Assembly (NCBI RefSeq): GCF_031755915.1
Contig: NC_083387.1
Location: forward strand, 26,291,001 to 26,355,000
Source of the DNA: Ziziphus jujuba
Lineage: Eukaryota; Streptophyta; Magnoliopsida; Rosales; Rhamnaceae
DNA length: 64,000 nt
Direction: 5' to 3'
A model generated the notes under the pieces. It saw nothing but the letters and a program-made list of their open reading frames with translations, had not been told where the DNA came from and did not search any database. The position numbers and the translations under genes are program-made. Shown piece after piece: positions 11,550 to 22,365 of this stretch (its first letter is position 1; each line of letters begins with the position of its first letter).

Positions 11550-13058
11550 AATGGTTCGACATCTCATTTTCCATATTGGCATAGAATGCTATTTGTTGAC
11601 TTCAAATATGTAGTTTCATGGTCATAGCCACCTCCTTTGTTCCATGGAAATTGCATATTCAAGGTTAATTGAGTGCAATACTTATGATACTTATCGTTAG
11701 TAATATTCAGTTTCTTCCAATGAACTCAGTTATACGGAACCTTTTTGTATTTCGTTATGTGGATCGTAATACTAATATCCACGAGTTATGTGGTCCATCG
11801 CCATGCACAATTAAAAATAAATGTCATGTTCATCCCTTAGCTCTTGTTGATTCAAATCATCGAAGATGATTCAGATGAATTTTATTGCTATCTCTGTGAA
11901 ACTGAAAGAGAATATAGAATTTGTGTTCATTATTGTGCAGAGTGAAAATCTATAGCTCATGTACATTGCTTAATTTCCGAGCATGTGCTTGCATCTTGAA
12001 AATAAGATTATTTTTTCCTAATATATTTAATTTCTTTTTCTCTTAGTTTTCTGTATTGAATTCATGCTATACAGATTGTGACATTTAATTTTAGTATAGC
12101 AATACACTTTACAGGGCTGAGAAAAAGAAAATACGTATACTGTTGCAAATGGAAACTGGCCTTAGAAGTGGAACAAAAATATGTAATGCTAAACTTTGAA
12201 AAACAGAGGAAAAAGAAGCTGTGGAGCGCAAAGAATTCTTTACCTTGAAGGATATAGTGAATAAATTACCGAAAATGACCCAAAAAAATTAGATTTACAT
12301 TGCAATTGGGATACATCATTCCAAGATCAGCAAAATGAAGAATTTGAAGACATAATGTAGGAATTTGAACATCAAGACCTTATGTAATAGCAATGAAGAG
12401 TTTCAGCACTATACCGATAAGGATTTCCAAGACCTTAATTTAACCTTCTTAGTTCGTATTTATGGGAAATGTTGCAACTAAAATCTGGCGATTAAGCTTT
12501 TTTTTTTTGTTCGTGAAGTAGTGATTTAGCATTGAAAATTGTCAATGTGGGAGGTTATATGATTCCTTGGACATTGGCTCCTATTATTAGAGACTTGCTT
12601 AATAGGTTTGGAGATATTAGTGGTATGTTAGAACAAAACACAAGATATAAAGGGCATTTCCTTTTATGTTATATATCTAGCCACTAATGGCATGTGTAGA
12701 ACTAGACTGATAGATGTCACTAAAAATGTTCTTAAAGATTGGTTTACTTACTTAAGCGATGTAAGAGACGGAGGCTTTAAAAATCGAGTTTGTATTTGTC
12801 CCATTGATAGAAGTTGTTCGAGCTTATTTAGGTCTTCGAGCAAGTAGATACGAAAATGAAATTTTGAAGAAGCTAGACTAAAAGATCATACAGCTTGAAG
12901 GTAAATTGGAGATATATATATATATACATATATATAGGGAGATATATAGAGAAAATAATAGGAGTTTTGGTAAATCAAACTTGAAGAAAAAGTGTTCAAG
13001 AGAGGCCGTAGAAATGAAGTGGAAGACTGCTGGAGATAATTTGTTTAAAAGTCCATAA
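11550..13058 (+). pseudogene. DC1 (Cys/His-rich C1) domain gene remnant, copy 1a
   Basis: The readable end of a plant DC1 protein, a family with zinc-binding C1-like modules. Around 11770-11980 the frames give E-L-C-G-P-S-P-C-T-I, then H-V-H-P-L-A-L-V-D, then D-D-S-D-E-F-Y-C-Y-L-C-E-T-E-R, then A-H-V-H-C-L-I-S-E, which are typical DC1 blocks. A one-base insertion near 11855 shifts the frame. TGA at 11943-11945 replaces a conserved Cys codon. The splice donor after 11981 reads GCATG where the sister copies have GGTATG. A second exon from about 12115 carries E-V-E-Q-K-Y-V and, after 12530, L-K-I-V-N-V-G-G-Y, then the helical tail ending at TAA 13056-13058. The N-terminal part is not found. A pseudogene. 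Confidence 0.8.
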
Positions 13059-13479
13059 TCTTTTTTGTTTTTTGGTAATTGATCAGACTGTTGTCCTAGA
13101 TGACATTTTATCACTTCAACATTTTTAATTGGGTACTTATTTTAATGTTGATAAAATGATATCATGACACATATCTTTTAGTCAGCTAATTTGATGATAT
13201 TATTTGCTCTGCCCGTTACTTCTATATTGTTGTTCGCCCTGTTTTTATGTAATCCTGTATTTCTTTCTTCTGCCCCCTTCCAAATTTGGGAAAAAAAAAA
13301 GAAATTGGCGTGGCATCTGTGGGAAAAAAAGATTATTTAGGAATACGATTTATTTTTGAGATCATGGATAAAACTAAAATAAAATTTACTTACGTTTTGT
13401 CTTCAATTTTGGGCCAGATACTCTGCTTTTTCTTCAGATTTATGTCCGAAGTTGAATATATGACACGTACTTGTTCTCA
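13059..13479. other. Spacer between the two DC1 remnants of copy 1
   Basis: AT-rich DNA with pyrimidine tracts and an A-run near 13290. It is kept with only small differences between the two DC1 pairs (compare 32240-32640). No TATA box or other signal stands out enough to call. It could hold the promoter of the downstream DC1 gene when that gene was active. Confidence 0.4.
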
Positions 13480-15868
13480 TCATTTAACCACCTCTTCTGG
13501 TGATCGTTAATTGGAATTGTACTTTGATTGCGGATAATTATGTAATGAATGATTTATTCATATATATTGAGCATCAAGTTTTACTTGATAAATTTGATGC
13601 TGAAAACCAATCTAGAAAAGAAAAGAGAACTAAGGTCAAAAAAGAAAATAAAAGAAAGAAAAGAAAACAGAAAAAAGAAATTTTCATTAGTGTTGATGCA
13701 TAAAAGAATGTATACACACAACAATTTTCTGTCCGATTTCACCATAATTAGATATAATCGCGCCCAGCATGAGCTGAGCGATGAGGCCGAGCAGAATAAA
13801 CACATACATATCCCTTTTGCCATACAGAAAAAAAGGTGATTTTATATACACATCTAAAGAACAATATTATTCATACTTATGCATCCAGTGCAATTTGACC
13901 TTGGATATTGAATGTGCATTGGCACCCACCATAACATGCTATGAGGATCAAACTCAACCTCTTTGTCATCTACAACCAATGGAAACTTGTTGAAAAAGAA
14001 GATGGATTATCATTTTCGGACTGCTATGTATGTGAATCGCCATCTTGATTTGGTAGTCTAACATATTATTATAATTGCAAAATATGTGAGTTTTTGGTTC
14101 ACAAATCGTTTACTATGTTCTCTAAACATAAGATGCACCCTTTTCATCCAAAACATCGTCTCACTTTATTTTTCTGATGTGCAACTTTATTGTTCTTGCA
14201 AGATTGGACGTTATGGATAGAATTTGCGAAATGTAACATGTGTGACATTTATGTGCGTTTAAGATGCACATTTTCTGAGTTTAGCCAAAAAAAAAAAAAA
14301 AAAAAAGAAGAAAAAATGCACATTTTCTGAGATATCAAGGGGCATGACCATCTTCTTTGCCTTCTAAGTAAACGTTACGCTCTTACTACTTGCAATGCTC
14401 ATGATGCTTATAGTAAACAATAACTCTTAGACGGCTTAAGTGAATTTAATTGGAGCAGAAATCACTTATTATTTTGTGTTCCATGCAAATTCAATGTGCT
14501 GTTGCTTTGTAGTCCATTGCCATCGGTTATAGAATACAAATGCCATATTCACCTTCTCACTCTCCTTGATTCAATGACATCAAGGATGAGGTGAATGCTA
14601 CAAAGATTCTTATGAAATGGAAAGAGGTCCACGACTTTGCCTTTATCATTGTGAAGGGTGCAAGTATATTGCTCATGTCCAATGTGTGATTTCCCAGGTA
14701 TAGTTTTGTTCATTGTCATAACCCATTGGAAGGTATCATCCAATTTTGTAATATTTTTAAATTCATTGGCAAATATGTATAGGGAAATCCTATATTTTAC
14801 TAATTTTTCTTTTTCTTTGTAAAATCGTAGATATAACTAGTCACCCTGAATAATATCCTCCATTCGTTTCTATTGTTCTATAACCCCTTACAATTTATAT
14901 TATATTAATCTATCCTCATGACATGAATATATATATATATATATATTATCAATTTCCCATCAGGTTTTACATGTATTGACGGGAGAATTAAAAGATGTAA
15001 AAGTAAGCAAGCTTGACACAGTAATAATGGAGAAAAATTTAGCGTTAGAAGAAGAGAAAGAGGAAAATGCCTTGGTGAGGGAAAAAGGTAAGTTCGATTC
15101 CATAACATTGATGGATTTGGCTTCCAAATTATCTGAAAAGGAATCGGATGATTTGCGTCTTGTGTTGGTCAAGTATAAAACATATAGAATATTAGAAAGG
15201 CATCAAACAGTACTAGTAGTTCAAGATTACATCCAAGAGTTTCTCAATAGGCTTCAGAAGTCGAATTATTCATCAACAAGGTTTCAATTAATAGTTGATG
15301 ACTTGAAGGTAAAAATTGTAAATGTTGGGAAATATTAGATAACTCACAACTTGGCTCATATTCTCAAGAAGTTGCTTTCTAAGTATGGAGATGTAAATGG
15401 CAGTGATGAATCGAAGTTAAGCATAGAAATGAAGAGCATGGCGTTTTACCTCTTATGTGGACTCGTTCATAGCCTACGTAAAACTATGCTGGTGGATGTC
15501 ATTGAAAATCTTCCTAAAGATTGGTTTTTAAGTCTGTAAATTCTGGAGTCAAATGGTTTTAAAATCAACTTTCTTCATTCTCATCTAGAAGGAATTTTGC
15601 TTTTCGAACTTGTTTTTGAAGAAGAGAGAGTTATAGACGAAAATAAAAAATGTGTTGATGAAAAAATTGCAGATCTGCTAAAAGAGATTCAAGGAATAAT
15701 AGCTGAGATGGAGAATTTGAAAAAAAAAAAAATCATGAAAGCTTTGTGAAAGTCATAAAAAAACAACCAAGTTTATGGAAGACAGTGAGAGTTGCATATC
15801 AAAGTATTATATTGTGGGAGACGATTTGTTCTGACTCACTATTGGTTATGGGCACAAATTTTTCTATA
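13480..15868 (+). pseudogene. DC1 (Cys/His-rich C1) domain gene remnant, copy 1b
   Basis: A second DC1 gene in the same direction, 0.4 kb after copy 1a. Visible in order: a Lys/Arg-rich stretch (13610-13690); a C1 module with C-I-Q-C-N-L-T-L-D-I-E-C-A-L-A-P (about 13880-13930); further C/H blocks to 14280; L-P-S-V-I-E-Y-K-C-H-I-H (about 14520-14560); C-E-G-C-K-Y-I-A-H-V-Q-C-V-I-S (to 14697). An intron follows, with GTATAG donor and CAG acceptor at 14961-14963. The terminal exon from 14964 encodes a coiled, Lys/Glu-rich tail. It contains in-frame TAG at 15336-15338, TAA at 15537-15539 and a frameshift in an A-run near 15721. Several shifts also break the first exon. The tail resembles that of copy 1a, so the two genes are old tandem paralogues. 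Confidence 0.8.
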
Positions 15869-15895
15869 AAATAAATATATGTACAATAGAATACA

Positions 15896-16325
15896 TGTGA
15901 GATCCCACATCGGTTGGAAAGGAGAACGAAGCATGCTTTATAAGAGGGTGTTGATACCTTTTCCTTGAGACGCATAGAAAACTATGAGGGGAAGGTTTGG
16001 GCTCACCACCTTGCTTCCAAAGGGGATAATATCTTGGTTGGGCCTGGGAGGCCCGGGCCAGTGGGATTGGCAGGTGAAGGGGTGGGACCCCTAACTACTG
16101 GGACACGTTTCCATAAGGGAAGTAAAACCGTGAGGGGTAGGATTGGGCTCACCATCTAACTTCCAAAGCGGACAGTATCTTGATTGGGCCTTAAGGCCCA
16201 GGTCAGTCAGTGGGACTGGTAGGTGAGGGGTGGGACCCCTAATCATTAGGATGCGTTTTGACAAAACCGTGCGGGCTGGACCCAAAGCGGACAATATCCA
16301 TATGCAGGTGGTTTGGGCTATTATA
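15896..16325 (+). mobile_element. Solo LTR of a TRIM-type miniature retrotransposon
   Basis: It starts TGTGAGATCCCACATCGG and ends GGGCTATTATA. The direct repeat ATACA flanks it at 15891-15895 and 16326-16330. No primer site or second LTR follows, so it is a solo LTR. It contains two tandem copies of a unit of about 147 bases (the phrase GAGGGG-AGG-TTGGGCTCACCA recurs near 15984 and 16131), so it is longer than the one-unit LTR at 16377. It carries no gene. Confidence 0.85.
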
Positions 16326-17988
16326 ATACATGTGTATATATGTACAATAGAATAAATATATGTACAATAGAGCTTTTGTAACAGCCCAGACCACCCGCGT
16401 CCGATATTGTCTTCTTTGGGCCTAGGGAATCCTCTTACAACCCAGCCCTCAAGGTTTTGTCAAAACGTATCGTAATGGTTAGGGGTCCCACCTCTTCATC
16501 TGCTAGTCCCACTGGCCCGGGCCTTCCAGGCCTAATCACGATATTGTCCGCTTTGGAAGCTAGGTGGTGAGCCCAATCCTACCCCTCATGGTTTTACTTT
16601 CCCTTATAGGAACGCGTCTGAAGGGAAAGGTATCCACACCCATTTATATGGCATGCTTCCTTTTTTTTTTCAACCGATGTAACACTCCGTCCCGAAGTAC
16701 GCTGGAATTTTCTCATGTTGACCAAGGTTGACTAGGTTTGATCGTCGTTGACCGAGAAGGGTCAAACTTTGACTTTTTGACTCAATAAGAATTCTAGGTT
16801 GATTGAGGCACTATTATGAAGTGCGAATCAACATGAGTCTATAGACTATTAGCACGTCGAAAATAGAGCTACGGTTTGAAAGTTATGAGCAAACCAAGTT
16901 GATGTCCGAGCTGTCCAAGGGTGCCAGAGTTGACTTCTTATTTTTGTGAAATTGAGTTTTGACTCATACATGGTTGTGAAGTACTCGTCGATATGAGTTT
17001 GTAGACTAGCAGCACGTCTGATTCGGACATGTGGTTTTAAAGTTATAGACCTGCAAAGTTTTTCAAATACTGTATTATTTTAATATTATTTTTAAATGTG
17101 TGAACAATATATGCCATGTGTAACTTAGTTAATGGTGCCATGTGTCAAAATGAGAAAATGCCACCTGTCAGCCACAAGTAAATGTTATATTATATTATTT
17201 TTGTTATTATTTTATATATTATATTATTATGATAAAATTTTATTATTTTAATATTATTTATTTATTTATTTTTAATTTCCTTTTTTCCTCTTTTCTTCTC
17301 TTTTCTTCTTCTTCCTTCTCTTCCTTCCTCCCCCCCCCCCCCTACGCGACGGGGTCCACCTTCCTCCTCCCTCATCTCCGGCCGATTGACTACTATGCGG
17401 ACGGCAGCAGGCCACATGCACTGGACAAACTGGCAACCCACAATGGCATGACCTCAGCCATTCAATCTCTGGCTGATGGAGTGGCTAACGCATCGGGACC
17501 AGCGCATAACACAGGCGGTCAGCTTCCTCCCCGTTGGTGGTTTTTTGGCAGCTATGGGCCGTGCAACCAGTCCCTTTCCACCAATTTGAACCCCTTGATT
17601 TCGTTTCCAACCTCAAATTGGCTCAAACCTTGCTCGTTTGTGGGATATTGTGGAGTTCAAAACCGACCGTGACTCCCCGATGGGATTCTGGCCATCTCCG
17701 GCGGCGGTGGGGCAAATTGAAGGTATATTCTTGACGTCCTCGTTATAAGCTTCGATTTGGTACCTTATTTGTGAATTATGATTGAGTATTTTGAAAGATA
17801 CCATTTTTGGATAAAATATTATTATTTTAATATGGTAGTCTGAAAGATGTACTGTTTAATATTTAAATAATTATCATTTATATTGTAGATGTCAAATTGT
17901 GCTGAATTGAATAAATATGGTTTGAACCATATTTAGTATGAATTGATTTGTAGGTTGAGGAATTAATTATATTAACTTACTGGGATAG

Positions 17989-18025
<37 letters not shown>

Positions 18026-19260
18026 TTAATTATTTAATTATTTATGAAATTGAATTGTTGTGGAAGAGATTAATTTTATGAGATTATGGTTTAATATTTA
18101 CTAAATCTATTGTTGATTTAAATGTTGAGATTTTAATATGTAAATAATGCATTAGGTGATTTAAATTTTGTATGAATTTTTATGCATCTTTTATTATTAA
18201 TTTGGTGTAAATCAATTTTATGGATTTGAAGGAAATATTTAAAATGTATTTATATGTTTAATAATTATGTATGCTAGGACTTGGTATTCTGGTGATAGGA
18301 ATTGAAATATTTAATCTGAGATGTATTTGATGATGGATTACAAGAGAGCATGAAATTTTATGAAACTGGTAAGGGTGTACGATTTGATTATATTTTATCA
18401 AAATTCTATATTTTATAATATTATAAAATATTTTTATTGGTTTTCGATGCACCATACACGTACCGGTGTTCTGTAGTTGTGGATGTGATTAGTGCGCAGG
18501 TGAATGTGGATGTGATTAGTGCGCAGGTTGTAATGTCTCCCGTGAGTTGCTATCAGACCAAGGGCAAACAAGTTTGATATTGGTCATCGCCGCCCCCCTC
18601 CGTGGCCGGGATGATGGTTTAAGCAGTGGCGCAGTGGGACGCCACCCGATCGTATGCCGGTTTCTCTCTTTAACCTTCCCGTCAGACGGTGCTTTGGGAC
18701 GCTGGGCAACATAGGACACCACTGGTATATAGTATGTGCATCAAGTATCTTATATATATATATATATATATTTTATATTTTTATGGATCACACCGTACAG
18801 GGACAGCGATCCGATGTGGTCCATGAAGAGCTAGCCTCGTAACTATGTTGCCTACGAGTTCAGGGGATTGGACGGCCAATCTAGGCAACCATCCCGGACT
18901 GTATTGGTAGCAGGGTGCCGACGATAGCTGGAAGCATGGATTGCACAGCATGTTGGAGGGTATCGTTTGAACCCCTGGTATGAGTATATATTTCATAATA
19001 TATTTTGAATTTAAAATATTATTTGACCTTGTACTATTCTATCTATTCATAACCTGATTTTCTAACATTATACTTAATTGCTTTTATTGTCATTACTATT
19101 ATTAATACTATTATTATTTATCAGAATTATGTTTACAAGTATTTTCATTACTACTAATATTATCATCATCATTATGATTAGTATTATTATTTTTATTATT
19201 ATTGCCATTATTTATTCTTATTTTTATTATTTTTATTATTATTATTAGCATATGATATAT

Positions 19261-19388
19261 CCGGACAAGTATCACAGTCTACGGGCAAGAAGATAGCCAT
19301 TGGGCAAATATAATAGTCTTTGGACAAGTGGTAGCCTTTGGACAGGTGAGATAGTCCTTGAGACAGTTGTGATTATGTGATAGTTCTT
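19261..19388 (+). repeat. About 20-bp imperfect minisatellite inside the outer solo LTR
   Basis: Roughly six degenerate copies of a 20-21 base unit of the form GGACAAGTGATAGTCTTT lie head to tail: GGACAAGT, GGGCAAGA, GGGCAAAT, GGACAAGT, GGACAGGT, GAGACAGT, each followed by an ATAGTC/ATAGCC-like half. The young retrotransposon inserted at the end of the last copy. Confidence 0.65.
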
Positions 19389-19429
19389 GTGTAACACCCC
19401 GTCCCAAATCGCACCGGAATCCGTGCACG

Positions 19430-19480
19430 TTGACCGAGGTTGACCGTTGACCGTTGACCGAAGAGGGTCAAAAGTTGACT
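19430..19480 (+). promoter_or_regulatory. W-box array in the LTR promoter region
   Basis: Six WRKY-type W-box cores (TTGACC or TTGACT) lie within 51 bases. Five are on the plus strand, starting at 19430, 19440, 19447, 19454 and 19475. One is inverted (GGTCAA) at 19466. Two more TTGACT motifs follow near 19636 and 19663. WRKY factors, which act in plant defence and wounding responses, bind this core. Similar arrays open the other LTRs of the family here. Confidence 0.6.
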
Positions 19481-19818
19481 TTTAGACTCGGTGGGAATTT
19501 CGAGATGACTAGGGCACCGTGGCGAAGTGCACGATGCCACGAGTTCGTAGACTGGTAGCACGTCGAAAACGGAGCTACGGTTTGAAAGTTATGGACGAAA
19601 CAAGTTGCGGTCCAAACTGTCCAAGGGGTGCCGGAGTTGACTTTTTGTTTATGGGGAATTGAGCTTTGACTCATGCATGGTTGTGAAGTGCTCGTCGATA
19701 CGAGTTCACAGACTAGCGGCACGCTCAAAACGGACATCCGGTTAAAAAGTTATGGACGTTTGAAGTTTATCGGATACTGTATTATTTTAATGTTTTTGGG
19801 TCGTGAACAGTGAAATGC

Positions 19819-19847
19819 CACGTGTCAGCTTCTGAGTGGTCCACGTG
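19819..19847 (+). promoter_or_regulatory. Two G-box/ABRE motifs in the LTR
   Basis: CACGTG occurs at 19819-19824 (context GCCACGTGTC) and 19842-19847 (context CCACGTGGC). Both match the ABRE/G-box form bound by bZIP factors in abscisic-acid and stress responses. The pair is kept in the solo LTR at 52179 (around 52600-52630) and singly in others (about 36155, 57682). Function is inferred from motif only. Confidence 0.5.
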
Positions 19848-19913
19848 GCATGAACAGTGTCATGCAGGGTTTTAATTTTGAAAAACTCTCGGGGAAGAGA
19901 GAGAAAGAGAGAG

Positions 19914-19947
<34 letters not shown>

Positions 19948-21956
19948 CCACCGCCGGCCACCGGATTTTGCCACTGTTCCGGCCGAGTTACTGTACACGC
20001 GCCGGCCAGCCAGATTGCCCACCTCATTTCCGGCAAAACCTCCAAATTTCACGGCGAACGGCCGCCGGACGCGCCCGGATCGGACGTCCGAAGTTTGGCG
20101 GCGATTTTTCCCCCTCCACCGCCGGCCACCGCGAATCGGCACTATTCCCGCCGATATACAGTACACGCGCCATACACCCAGCATCCTCTCCTCAAGTCCG
20201 GCCTACCCACCAAAAATCACGGCCATCGGACCACCGACGCGCCGGGATCGGAGCGTTTTCCGGCGAGGGGTCGAAAATCTTCAAACGGTGATTTCTCCGC
20301 CGTCCGACCTCCGTTTTGCTCACCGTCGGTCCCGTTGGATTGCTCTCCTCACGATCTACAAATCTGCAAAATTTCACAGCAAACGGCCACCGTCGGAAAT
20401 TACTGTTCCGGCGACGGTTGCCGGTGACGTGGCGGCCCGCCGGAAATTACTGTTCCGGCGAGTACCCGAAAATTCCGGCCAGCTCCAGTCCGCAGTGTTC
20501 GACCTCCTGAACCCAAATCCGACTTCCGTTTCCACTAATTCGCGACGGTTTGGGAGAATTGCAGAGCCGAAACCCTAAAAGCTTCCCGATAAAATTCCGA
20601 CCCCGTCGGGTACGATCATCGGAAATTAAGACCGGATCTATGATTAGCATCACTCGAGCTTCGATTCGGTATATAATTCGTAAATTTTAGTTAGCGTTTG
20701 TGTTTTGACCCCCGGGTACCGGGTATTATTTACCCGAATAAAATATTAATTTATTTGACTGTCTGTGAATTTTGTTCTAGGAGCACCGGTGAGTCGTAGA
20801 ATTGATCCCGTAGTGGATCATGGGTTAATTGCGTGCTCCAGGTGAGTGACCCACCTTCAAATTAATTTTGGGGAATTTAATTGATGAATATATTATGTGT
20901 GAATTAAATATTTGGAATTTAATTTCTATGTGCCAAATATTTATTGGATTTATTGTAGAATTATTTATGAATTTATTGGATTTAAGAAAATGCGAATTCT
21001 ACAAATTTATGCCGTGTGGAATTATTTTATGGTTTTGAGGATTTTGAAATTGGTGTGGTTTTAATGGTAAATTGGGCACGATTTGATTTTCAAATATTTC
21101 AAGGAAAATATTTGGTTATGTTGGTGATTTCAATTTTTATAAAATATGCCCATGAAATATTATGAGATTTGATTATGAGATTTTGAGCATTATTTATGCT
21201 ATTGGGAAAATGTGGATATTTGAATTGATGGATTTGAAAGTTGGTGGATTTGAAAATCATGGAATTTATGGCATTGATTACAAAGAAATTGTGGGAAAAT
21301 TCCCGGTTCAAGCGGATGGATTATGCCCGCTATGTTTATGAAAAATGTGAAATTTGTTTTATAATTTAAATTGTGGATTTTATGATTTTTAGATGCACCG
21401 TGCACGTACTGGTGTTCTGATTATGTGATATGGTATATGTGATATGGATATTGTGCACACGGATATGATTAGCGCGCAGGTGGGTGTGAGTAGCGCGCAG
21501 GTGATATTATGAGGGTGTCCTGTGGATGCCATCGGAGAGGGCGGCCACCCCCCTTTGGCCGGGACACCAGGTTAGCAGCGGCGCAGTGGGACGCCACGCG
21601 ACCGTATGCCGGTTTCTTTCTATAACCTCCTGTCTGGCGGTACCTTGGGACGCTGGGTACTGTTGGCGCCACTGGTATATAGTGGGTGCATCAACTGATT
21701 TTTGGAACTGTGTTTTAAAAATAAAATGTTTGGAAACTGTATTGGAAAAATAAAATTAATTATTACTGTTCGGATATTTATTTGATGTCTTGGTTTTCGG
21801 GGAATATGGATAAAGGGTTTTGTGAAATTGTTTTAAAAGGGGAACCTTTCCAACTGAGTGAATTGTAAGGGTTTTGAGAGAAAATATTATTTCCAAATAA
21901 TTATTATTTATACTTATTACTGTGATAATATATGGTATAGTAGTAGGGTCGCTCAC

Positions 21957-21975
21957 TGAGATGATTAGCATCTCA
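21957..21975 (+). promoter_or_regulatory. Conserved small hairpin near the LTR 3' end
   Basis: TGAGATG-ATTAG-CATCTCA forms a perfect 7-bp stem with a 5-base loop, followed by a pyrimidine-rich stretch. The same hairpin is at 28705, 38791, 54544, 59942 and, on the minus strand, 46717 and 42791. The 42791 copy carries a paired G-C to A-T change. Its role is unknown. Confidence 0.6.
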
Positions 21976-22353
21976 CACTCTTAAATTCCGTTCCTCTAGG
22001 TACCAGGTTGTCGGTGTTCACTCGGAGCGGACTTGATCTTCCTCGCTGTTTTACTTCGTGAAGTACCCTGTTCTTCTTTATTGCGGTTGTACTATTTCTT
22101 TCATTCTTGTTGTATTTATTTTGCACTGGATTACTGTATTTTGAAGTGCTGGAATTTGTGGAACCAATTTGTAGTTTGTGGGAGGAATAAGGGGATATTT
22201 TTGAAGTGTGTTTTCAGTGAAGGTAAATTTGTGGTAAGTAAATCCCTTAGGGGAGGTGCTGCCGGATTTTCCGTTGGAAGGTTCGGTGGTATTTCCCTGG
22301 GATCAGGGCTGTCTAGGGTTCCGGAGGAGGAATTCTGGACGGGTCCTGACAGT

Positions 22354-22365
22354 TGGTATCAGAGC
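22354..22365 (+). other. Primer binding site (initiator tRNA-Met)
   Basis: TGGTATCAGAGC is complementary to the 3' end of plant initiator tRNA-Met, the usual primer of Ty3/gypsy and many TRIM elements. It lies two bases after the 5' LTR. Confidence 0.95.

Larger units (their letters stand above)
4030..16371. repeat. Segmental duplication unit A (RLP - tRNA-Glu - DC1)
   Basis: Unit A aligns by eye with unit B in consistent order: 4030-4920 with 40566-41427, 4921-5352 with 45826-46270, the RLP body with 48895-51759, 8390-8990 with 52030-52140 and 55010-55560, 9000-10140 with 55560-56766, 10145-11310 with 61129-62310, the tRNA at 11364 with 62887, and DC1 from 11550 with 63280. All gaps in the match are mobile-element insertions in B or small indels. 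The DC1 part is duplicated once more at 30650-40560. Confidence 0.85.
19390..22351 (+). repeat. 5' LTR of the young element (2962 bp)
   Basis: TG...CA ends. Layout: W-box array (19430-19480), two G-boxes (19819-19847), GA-rich microsatellite (19896-19948), GC-rich leader (19950-20600), AT-rich middle, GC-rich conserved block (21536-21690) and hairpin (21957-21975). A 242-codon open frame lies in the GC-rich leader (19850-20578), but it shows no family I know. Confidence 0.95.

Noticed and set aside
11943..11945. In-frame TGA at the conserved Cys as selenocysteine or recoding
   Set aside because: Land plants lack the selenocysteine system, and the same copies carry frameshifts and further stops. 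Simple loss of function explains it.
15896..16325. Cassandra-type TRIM (LTR carrying 5S rRNA)
   Set aside because: The CCCACATCGG start resembles several TRIM families, but I see no 5S rRNA A-box/C-box region in any LTR copy here.
17990..18026. TA/GT repeat as a regulatory site
   Set aside because: A plain microsatellite inside a solo LTR with no supporting context.
19850..20578. Host protein gene in the LTR leader
   Set aside because: The same frame is repeated in the 3' LTR as part of the LTR, is Arg/Pro-rich from GC content, and matches no family I recognise. Kept only as a low-interest finding.
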